From an uncultured Clostridia bacterium (GTDB lineage Bacteria; Bacillota; Clostridia; Peptostreptococcales; Anaerovoracaceae): DNA of 11,198 nt. Numbering within the stretch: position 1 is the stretch's first letter; every line of letters begins with the position of its first letter. A model generated the notes under the pieces. That model was not told where the DNA came from. It searched no databases and saw only the letters and a program-made list of their open reading frames with translations. The stretch is taken from NCBI GenBank assembly GCA_938009115.1, contig CALLHZ010000022.1:1-11198 (forward strand). Reading direction: 5' to 3'. Shown here piece by piece: positions 6,946 to 11,198 of the stretch. The translations under genes and the position numbers were made by a program.

Positions 6946-6974
6946 TTGTAAAATTTATCAAGATAAGCGATAAT
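6946..6974 (+). promoter_or_regulatory. Promoter of the 108-residue membrane protein gene
   Basis: TTGTAA (6946-6951), 17-base spacer, GATAAT (6969-6974, 5/6). It is divergent from the murA promoter, with about 29 bases between the two -35 boxes. Confidence 0.65.
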
Positions 6975-7008
6975 ATCAGTGAAGCTTCCAATGGAAAGGA
7001 GGATCGTC

Positions 7009-7335
7009 ATGACCATTACCTTATCGCTGATCGATGCGCTTCTCGTCATTCTCATCATTCTGGCGATCGTGCTGCTCTATCATCTGATCGTTCTCATCAA
7101 GAACCTGATCCCATCTGCACGGTCCATGGCCCAAATCATGGATGACGCGTCCCATATCACCGGTGTCGCAAAAACCGGCGCAGAGGAAGCAAACAAGCTG
7201 ATCGGAGATCTGAGTGGATCCCTGGCGGGAGTAGCGGGAACGCTGCGAGGGAACAAGAGCACGATCGCAGCTGTGACCAACCTGACCAACGCCCTGGCAA
7301 ACCTGGCGAACCTGGCAAAAAGTAAGAAAAAATAG
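7009..7335 (+). CDS. Small membrane-anchored protein of unknown function (DUF948-like look)
   Basis: The 108-residue product has one hydrophobic segment (about 8-30, LIDALLVILIILAIVLLYHL) with almost no residues before it. A helical, Ala/Leu/Asn-rich part follows, with a short repeated pattern NLTNALANLANLA (91-103), ending in KSKKK. The shape (one N-terminal membrane helix plus an amphipathic, possibly coiled-coil tail) resembles the DUF948 / YtxG general-stress group, but I cannot confirm membership. The start at 7009 has AAAGGAGG (6995-7002) 6 bases upstream; the longer frame from 6979 has no site. It lies between divergent murA and abrB with its own promoter. No terminator separates it from the regulator, so some co-transcription is likely. 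Function not known. Confidence 0.8.
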   Translation: MTITLSLIDALLVILIILAIVLLYHLIVLIKNLIPSARSMAQIMDDASHITGVAKTGAEEANKLIGDLSGSLAGVAGTLRGNKSTIAAVTNLTNALANLANLAKSKKK

Positions 7336-7356
7336 CCTGTCAGTATTTGAAAAATC

Positions 7357-7384
7357 TTGATTTTCCTATTCAAAATGTTACAAT
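7357..7384 (+). promoter_or_regulatory. abrB-family gene promoter, extended -10
   Basis: TTGATT (7357-7362), 16 bases, then TACAAT (7379-7384) preceded by TGT, an extended -10. An imperfect inverted repeat (TTTGAA 7346-7351, TTCAAA 7369-7374) flanks the -35 box and is a candidate autoregulatory site, since AbrB-type proteins often repress themselves. Confidence 0.6.
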
Positions 7385-7425
7385 GCACTTTATAGTATAT
7401 TACCAACCCATAGGAGGTCAGCAAA

Positions 7426-7668
7426 ATGAAAGCTACCGGAATCGTAAGGAAACTGGATACGCTGGGCAGGATTGTGATTCCGATGGAGCTTCGCCGCACT
7501 TTTGAACTGGAAATCGGCGACCCCATCGAAATATTCGTAGAAGGAAGCGATATCGTTCTGCGCAAGTATCAGCCCGCATGTATCTTCTGCAATGACGCAA
7601 CAGACATTGTTTCCGTGCACGGTAAAAACATTTGTAAAAAATGTCTTAGCGAAATCAAGGAACTGTAA
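7426..7668 (+). CDS. abrB: AbrB/SpoVT-family transcriptional regulator with C-terminal CxxC pair
   Basis: The 80-residue product begins with the swapped-hairpin (SpoVT-AbrB) DNA-binding domain: KATGIVRKLDTLGRIVIPMELRR (2-24) with the family's GRIVIP core, then IGDPIEIF and IVLRKY. Such proteins act as dimers or tetramers on AT-rich promoters and govern growth-phase transition genes. After the domain come CIFC (52-55) and CKKC (70-73), spaced like a small zinc ribbon, as seen in clostridial AbrB-like regulators but absent from B. subtilis AbrB. The start has TAGGAGGT (7411-7418) about 8 bases upstream. It converges on trmN6, as expected from B. subtilis, where abrB sits at the end of the tmk-yabB-yabC region. 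The exact regulon, and AbrB versus a sister paralogue, are uncertain. Confidence 0.9.
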   Translation: MKATGIVRKLDTLGRIVIPMELRRTFELEIGDPIEIFVEGSDIVLRKYQPACIFCNDATDIVSVHGKNICKKCLSEIKEL

Positions 7669-7691
7669 GCATAACCGGATTTCAACCGTTT

Positions 7692-7719
7692 AAAAACGAC
7701 GATTTTTATCGTCGTTTTT
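7692..7719. terminator. Bidirectional terminator between abrB and trmN6
   Basis: AAAAACGACGAT (7692-7703) and ATCGTCGTTTTT (7708-7719) form a 12-bp stem around TTTT. Flanking A and T runs give a U-tract in both directions. The TAA stop of trmN6 (7708-7706) lies within the loop and the adjacent pair, so the terminator is shared down to the base. Confidence 0.9.
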
Positions 7720-8443
7720 GGTTTGGCCTTCTTTCATATATCCGGTCGATTTCCTCCGTATAAAAGCCCTGGATATCCCGGACATAAAGCATTGGCTCGA
7801 TCAGAAGTTCCTTGCCTCCGTTTTTTACACACTGGACCAGCACGATATTGGGGGAGACACCGGGCTTTGGCGCCACGAGGCGCAGACGTTTGGGCTCCAG
7901 ATGGTTTTTGCGGCAGCAGCTCAGGATATCCACCAGGCGCGATGGCCGGTGAACCATGGAAAACGTACCCAACGGCGAGAGCAGATAGGCTGCTGCTTGT
8001 ATGAAATCCTCCAGTGCCGCTGTGGTTTCATGCCGCGCGATCTCCATAAAAGAAGAAGGGCTCGCCGGTCCGCCGCCTTTTTTCACATAAGGCGGGTTGC
8101 TTACGACCACATTGAATGAACCGGCAGCCAGATGCTCTCTGATATCCTTTACATCGCAGAGGAGCCATTCAACGATCCCCTCCAACCCGTTCATTTGACT
8201 GTTTCGCAGGGCCAGCTCATAAGCCTCAGGCTGCTTTTCGACACCCACGATCCTGTTCGCCTTGCTTTTATGATGAAGTATGAAGGGGATCACACCGCTG
8301 CCGGTCCCAAGATCTGCGATCCGGTCATCTTTCCCTGCCTGAGCAAAGTCCGCCAGCAGCACGGCGTCTATGCCGTAGCAAAACTGGGTGGCATCTTGAA
8401 TCAACTGGTAATCGCCAAAACCGATTCGATCCACACGCTCCAT
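7706..8443 (-). CDS. trmN6: tRNA1(Val) A37 N6-methyltransferase family protein (TrmN6 / YabB)
   Basis: A SAM-dependent methyltransferase predicted to methylate adenine N6 in tRNA (position 37 of tRNA1-Val in the E. coli member). The 245-residue product has the SAM-binding motif DLGTGSG (44-50), an acidic strand VGVEKQ (67-72) and the catalytic NPPY (116-119) typical of N6-adenine enzymes. The N-terminal part (FGDYQLIQDATQFCYGIDAVLLADFA) matches the YabB-like family. Its ATG shares one base with the ricT stop (TGATG), so translation is likely coupled; the nearest purine-rich site, CGGAG, is about 13 bases upstream. Last gene of the operon. In B. subtilis yabB follows yaaT and yabA; no yabA lies between here. 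The tRNA target is inferred from family. Confidence 0.9.
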   Translation of the reverse strand: MERVDRIGFGDYQLIQDATQFCYGIDAVLLADFAQAGKDDRIADLGTGSGVIPFILHHKSKANRIVGVEKQPEAYELALRNSQMNGLEGIVEWLLCDVKDIREHLAAGSFNVVVSNPPYVKKGGGPASPSSFMEIARHETTAALEDFIQAAAYLLSPLGTFSMVHRPSRLVDILSCCRKNHLEPKRLRLVAPKPGVSPNIVLVQCVKNGGKELLIEPMLYVRDIQGFYTEEIDRIYERRPNQKRR

Positions 8444-9360
8444 CAGCGGTCAGTTCTCCGTTCGCCGCGGTTGCGGTTCCTCTTTCTTGGTTTTGTTTTG
8501 TCTCCTGCAGGCTTGCTGTCTCCGCGCCCGTCCCTGTCGATTTCTTCTTTTGTATAAATATAATACTCAGTAGATAATTTCTGCGGACGCTCTTCCGTTT
8601 TTTCTTCCAGGATCAATCTGGTCTTGATCTTGTTTTCCAATATATTGACATCAAAGACAATGACCTCGCCGTCCCGCGTACGCACACGATCCCCCGGCTC
8701 AGGCATTCCTTTCCGCAGCTCTGTATACACGGCGTTTTCGAACTGGAGACAGCACATCAGACGGCCGCAGATCCCCGAGATCTTGATCGGGTTCAGGGAA
8801 AGGTTCTGAGTCTTCGCCATTTTGATGGACACCGGCTCGAAATCGGGAAGCCACGAATAACAGCACAGCGCTCTCCCGCAGGAGCCGATGCCGCCCATCA
8901 TCTTTGTTTCGTCACGCACACCGATCTGTCGAAGTTCGATACGCGTGCGAAAGACTCCGGCCAGGTCCTTGACCAGTTCGCGAAAGTCTACCCGCCCTTC
9001 TGCTGTAAAGTAAAAGATGATCTTGGAGTTGTCAAAAGTATACTCCACATCCACCAGTTTCATCTCCAGGCCATGCTTATCCACTTTGTCCTGGCACAGA
9101 GACAGGGCCTCCACCCGTTTGCGCTGATTCTCCTCGTGGTGAAGCCGGTCTGCTTCGGTTGCAGGCCGCAGCACAGGCTTCAGGGGAGCTACCACATCGG
9201 TATCCTTCACCTCTTTTGTGCCATAAGCAACGATTCCGAATTCGACTCCTCTGGCTGTCTCCACGATCACATGATCGCCGGCGGACAGCACGAGGTCGCC
9301 CGGATCAAAATAATAGATCTTTCCTGCTTCCTTAAAGCGGATCCCTGCTACTTTTGCCAT
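8443..9360 (-). CDS. ricT: RicT / YaaT, PSP1-domain iron-sulfur complex subunit
   Basis: In B. subtilis RicT joins RicA and RicF in a Y-complex carrying Fe-S clusters that steers RNase Y cleavage and affects sporulation, competence and biofilm. The 305-residue product starts MAKVAGIRFKEAGKIYYFDPG, as PSP1-domain members do, and carries the conserved cysteine blocks CGRALCC (161-167) and CGRLMCC (198-204). Beyond about residue 280 it adds a charged, Arg/Lys-rich tail; B. subtilis YaaT is near 275. The chosen start at 9360 has GGAGG 7 bases upstream and overlaps the holB stop by 13 bases; the frame open to 9561 lies wholly in holB and is rejected. The partners RicA and RicF are not in the window. 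Confidence 0.95.
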   Translation of the reverse strand: MAKVAGIRFKEAGKIYYFDPGDLVLSAGDHVIVETARGVEFGIVAYGTKEVKDTDVVAPLKPVLRPATEADRLHHEENQRKRVEALSLCQDKVDKHGLEMKLVDVEYTFDNSKIIFYFTAEGRVDFRELVKDLAGVFRTRIELRQIGVRDETKMMGGIGSCGRALCCYSWLPDFEPVSIKMAKTQNLSLNPIKISGICGRLMCCLQFENAVYTELRKGMPEPGDRVRTRDGEVIVFDVNILENKIKTRLILEEKTEERPQKLSTEYYIYTKEEIDRDGRGDSKPAGDKTKPRKRNRNRGERRTDR

Positions 9361-10175
9361 AATATATCCTCCGTGATCCTTCGCATATCCATGCAAAGGC
9401 ATAAATTTTTCATTGTATATCCCATGTGATAGCCCATTTTCAAAGACCTTCTGGCCTTCTCCACTTCCAGGATCGCCTGACGGACTTCCGGCAAGGTCCA
9501 GTCGGCTACTCTCAGAGCCACTCCCAGTTGATCTTCCATTGCGTCCAGAAGATCCATGCACCGTTCCCGCTCCCCCAGAAAAGGCTCCAGCAGCGCTGCG
9601 CGCTTATAGTAGGGACCGTTGATACGAGACAGCTCGATCATGCTTTGCGCGGCAACGACAGCATCTTGCGCCCGGACTCCGGTATCGTCCTGCAGTTGAA
9701 ATGCAATGCACCGGGACCGAATCGTTTCCAGAAGCCCTTCCTGCCGCTCTGAAAGCAACAGGATCACTGCAGGGCCGGGAGGCTCTTCCAGCGTCTTCAG
9801 CAGCTTGTTTTGCGCCGAAATCGTCATGGTGTCCGCATCGTCGATCACTACGACCGTCCGGCTTCCAAAAGGCTTGTAGGATAGCGTCTCAATAATGTCC
9901 AGGACTGCGTCCTTGCGGATGCTGTTGCCATCCTTGCACACCCACAGCAGGTCCTCATGATTTTCGTGATCGATCTTCCGGCAAGCCGGACAGCGTCCGC
10001 AGGAATCATCCGGAGATTCGGGGCAAAGGATAGCCTTTGCAAAGGCCAGGCCTAAGGCTTTCCTTGTATACGCCTGCCCTGAAAAAAGGTACGCGTGAGA
10101 GACGGTTCCGCGAGAAAGAGCAGACTTTAATTGCGCAACAGCGATCGGCTCTGCTGTCATAGAGCTGAGAGACAT
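9348..10175 (-). CDS. holB: DNA polymerase III, delta' subunit
   Basis: Part of the clamp loader that opens the beta sliding clamp onto primed DNA. The 275-residue product shows the AAA+ layout: LFSGQAYTRKA (30-40) at the P-loop, a zinc module with Cys51, Cys59, Cys62 and Cys65, VVVIDDAD (108-115) at Walker B, and SAQNKLLKTLEEPP (120-133) and TIRSRC (151-156) as in clamp-loader subunits. The P-loop lacks the GxxGxGK[ST] pattern, so ATP binding is unlikely, as in E. coli delta', a non-hydrolysing subunit. It is shorter than B. subtilis HolB (about 329) and the C-terminal third is weakly conserved. ATG at 10175 has AGGAGG 5 bases upstream, right after the tmk stop (9-base gap). Its end overlaps the ricT start. 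Confidence 0.93.
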   Translation of the reverse strand: MSLSSMTAEPIAVAQLKSALSRGTVSHAYLFSGQAYTRKALGLAFAKAILCPESPDDSCGRCPACRKIDHENHEDLLWVCKDGNSIRKDAVLDIIETLSYKPFGSRTVVVIDDADTMTISAQNKLLKTLEEPPGPAVILLLSERQEGLLETIRSRCIAFQLQDDTGVRAQDAVVAAQSMIELSRINGPYYKRAALLEPFLGERERCMDLLDAMEDQLGVALRVADWTLPEVRQAILEVEKARRSLKMGYHMGYTMKNLCLCMDMRRITEDILWQK

Positions 10176-10184
10176 CCCGGCCTC

Positions 10185-10817
10185 CTATTGCGCCCGCTTT
10201 GCAGCGAACCACTGGTCAAAAACTCTGCAGATCTCCCGGGCGAGAGACTCTTCCGGCATGGAAGCATCCAGGGTGCGATAACGGTCTCCGTGCTGCCGTC
10301 GCAGTTCGGTATAGCCTCTGTACACTTCCCGATGAAAATCCATGGCTTCTTTCTCCAGGCGGTCGAAGCTGTTTCTGCCGCCGATCCGCTTCAGGCCGGC
10401 TTCGGGATCCAGATCCATGTAGAATGTGAGGTCCGGCTTCAAGCCCTGCACGGCGAAAGCATTGATCATCGCCACGCCCTCTCCCAAACCTCTGGCAAAG
10501 CCTTGATAGGCGATGGAAGAATCCACAAAGCGGTCGCAGATCACGATATCTCCCCGCTCAAGGGCAGGCCGTATCACCTGGCTCACATGCTGCGCTCTGG
10601 ACGCGGCATATAAAAGGGCTTCCGTCACATCGTCCATCTCCGGCGTGCTGACGTCCAAAATCAGTTCTCTGATTCTTTCTGAAATGGCCGTCCCTCCAGG
10701 CTCCCTGGTGCGGATCACGGATAATCCCAATGCCAAACAGTGGTCCGCCAAATGTCCCACCTGCGTCGTTTTGCCGCTGCCGTCGGGTCCTTCGAAAGTA
10801 ATGAATAATCCCTTCAA
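10185..10817 (-). CDS. tmk: Thymidylate kinase
   Basis: Phosphorylates dTMP to dTDP with ATP, on the route to dTTP for DNA synthesis, in the cytosol. The 210-residue product has the P-loop GPDGSGKTT (10-18), TREPGGT (37-43), the DRF motif (95-97), SIAYQG (101-106) and a lid region with GGRNSFDRLE. Its length is typical. It starts with TTG at 10817, which overlaps the stop of the upstream small gene as TTGA, so translation is probably coupled. GGAGG lies 9 bases upstream, inside the coding end of that gene. The operon order tmk-holB matches B. subtilis, minus the small genes yaaQ and yaaR that lie between them there. Confidence 0.96.
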   Translation of the reverse strand: MKGLFITFEGPDGSGKTTQVGHLADHCLALGLSVIRTREPGGTAISERIRELILDVSTPEMDDVTEALLYAASRAQHVSQVIRPALERGDIVICDRFVDSSIAYQGFARGLGEGVAMINAFAVQGLKPDLTFYMDLDPEAGLKRIGGRNSFDRLEKEAMDFHREVYRGYTELRRQHGDRYRTLDASMPEESLAREICRVFDQWFAAKRAQ

Positions 10818-11029
10818 TGATTGTATCCTCCGCCTCGCCGTCTTTGATACTCAATCTCGAACATTTCCTTTCGCCGTCGCTCCGCCTGGCGCCGCTCCTG
10901 CCTGGCACGCTTTTCCTTCTGGATATCCAGCACTTCAATGAGAAGCTTGTCGAATAAATACACGCCAAGCCCCAAAATCGGCAGACAGAGCAGTATCATG
11001 AATATGTAACGAGGCACCGTATAGATCAT
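10814..11029 (-). CDS. Small membrane protein of unknown function, first gene of the tmk operon
   Basis: Not recognised. The 71-residue product has one predicted membrane helix (about 6-27, PRYIFMILLCLPILGLGVYL). It is followed by a strongly basic, probably helical cytoplasmic tail (KEKRARQERRQAERRRKEMF) and a Gly-rich end. The frame, the length and the TTGA overlap with tmk support it as a real gene. No ribosome site precedes the ATG at 11029. Instead an extended -10 (TGCTATACT) ends 6 bases before it, which suggests a leaderless mRNA or a promoter placed at the start codon. A later ATG at 10999 also lacks a site and would remove part of the helix. Function cannot be stated; the basic tail might bind nucleic acid or membrane lipid, but this is speculation. 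Confidence 0.7.
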   Translation of the reverse strand: MIYTVPRYIFMILLCLPILGLGVYLFDKLLIEVLDIQKEKRARQERRQAERRRKEMFEIEYQRRRGGGYNH

Positions 11030-11035
11030 GAAAAC

Positions 11036-11044
11036 AGTATAGCA
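11036..11044 (-). promoter_or_regulatory. Extended -10 promoter of the tmk operon
   Basis: On the minus strand TGC then TATACT (11041-11036), a 5/6 -10 with the TGn extension. No good -35 is seen 16-18 bases upstream (TCGCAT at best). The expected start, 7 bases past the -10, falls at the A of the ATG at 11029. It lies between the 5S terminator and the operon, so the operon need not depend on rRNA read-through. Confidence 0.6.
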
Positions 11045-11111
11045 TATCCCTACTGATGATGCGACAGATTCTTATCGCAGGGACAACCGGGGAATACCGT
11101 ACATTGCAAAG

Positions 11112-11140
11112 AAAAACGCACCTCTGTAGAAGTGCGTTTT
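11112..11140. terminator. Terminator of the rRNA operon
   Basis: AAAACGCAC (11113-11121) pairs with GTGCGTTTT (11132-11140) around a 10-base loop. Read on the minus strand, the direction of the 5S gene, the stem is followed by a run of T. The T run on the other strand may make it work both ways. Confidence 0.8.
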
Positions 11141-11145
11141 CTTAA

Positions 11146-11198
11146 CCGGCAACGACCTATTCTTCCAGGCAGTTTCCCACCAAGTATCTTCGGCGCAA
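11146..11198 (-). rRNA. rrf: 5S ribosomal RNA, 3' end (cut by the window edge)
   Basis: On the minus strand the last 53 bases read GCGCCGAAGATACTTGGTGG, then GAAACTGCCTGG, AGAATAGGTCG and TTGCCGG. This is the characteristic 3' half of bacterial 5S rRNA (loop E, helix IV and the closing strand of helix I). Only part of the roughly 117-base gene is in the window. It is followed by the terminator at 11112-11140, as for the last gene of an rRNA operon. The exact 3' end is uncertain by a few bases. Confidence 0.9.

Noticed and set aside
9361..9561. Upstream start of ricT at 9561
   Set aside because: The added residues lie entirely within holB and do not resemble any PSP1-domain protein; the ATG at 9360 has GGAGG.
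1..11198. CRISPR arrays, insertion sequences, tRNA genes, prophage or toxin-antitoxin modules
   Set aside because: Looked for on both strands; no direct repeat arrays, transposase-like frames, cloverleaf sequences or small paired toxin genes were found.

Overview
The window looks like a Clostridia (low-to-moderate GC Firmicutes) chromosome. Evidence: strong AGGAGG ribosome sites, near-consensus sigma-A promoters, a class III fructose-bisphosphatase, PyrR-type RNA attenuation, an AbrB/SpoVT-like regulator with a CxxC tail, RicT, and the gene order tmk-holB-ricT-trmN6, which resembles the origin-proximal tmk...abrB region of Bacillus subtilis. No phage, IS, CRISPR or toxin-antitoxin genes were seen; this is core housekeeping DNA, densely packed and mostly intact.

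Layout, left to right. (1) 1-89: two hairpins, one a clear terminator for a gene left of the window. (2) fbp on the minus strand (gluconeogenesis), divergent from a plus-strand gene of the EPSP synthase (AroA) family; the two promoters are back to back with overlapping -35 boxes. The AroA-family protein is intact, but most of its catalytic residues are replaced. (3) pyrR-uraA on the plus strand, preceded by a promoter and a three-state attenuator (PyrR-binding-loop-like hairpin / antiterminator / terminator): a uracil-sensing uptake operon. (4) A shared terminator, then murA on the minus strand, starting at TTG and driven by a perfect TTGACA-17-TATAAT promoter. (5) Divergent from murA, a 108-residue membrane-anchored protein and an AbrB-family regulator on the plus strand. 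(6) A bidirectional terminator, then a tightly coupled minus-strand operon (read right to left): a 71-residue membrane protein, tmk, holB, ricT and trmN6, each overlapping or nearly touching the next. Its promoter lies so close to the first ATG that the mRNA may be leaderless. (7) At the right edge, the 3' end of a 5S rRNA gene and its terminator, so a ribosomal RNA operon ends just upstream of tmk.

The most unusual items are the degenerate AroA-family protein, the pyrR leader switch (fully readable in the sequence, with a PyrR-type CUGAGA hexaloop but a non-consensus stem), the overlapping divergent promoters, and the possible leaderless small membrane-protein gene heading the tmk operon. 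I see no multi-gene system of unknown type.
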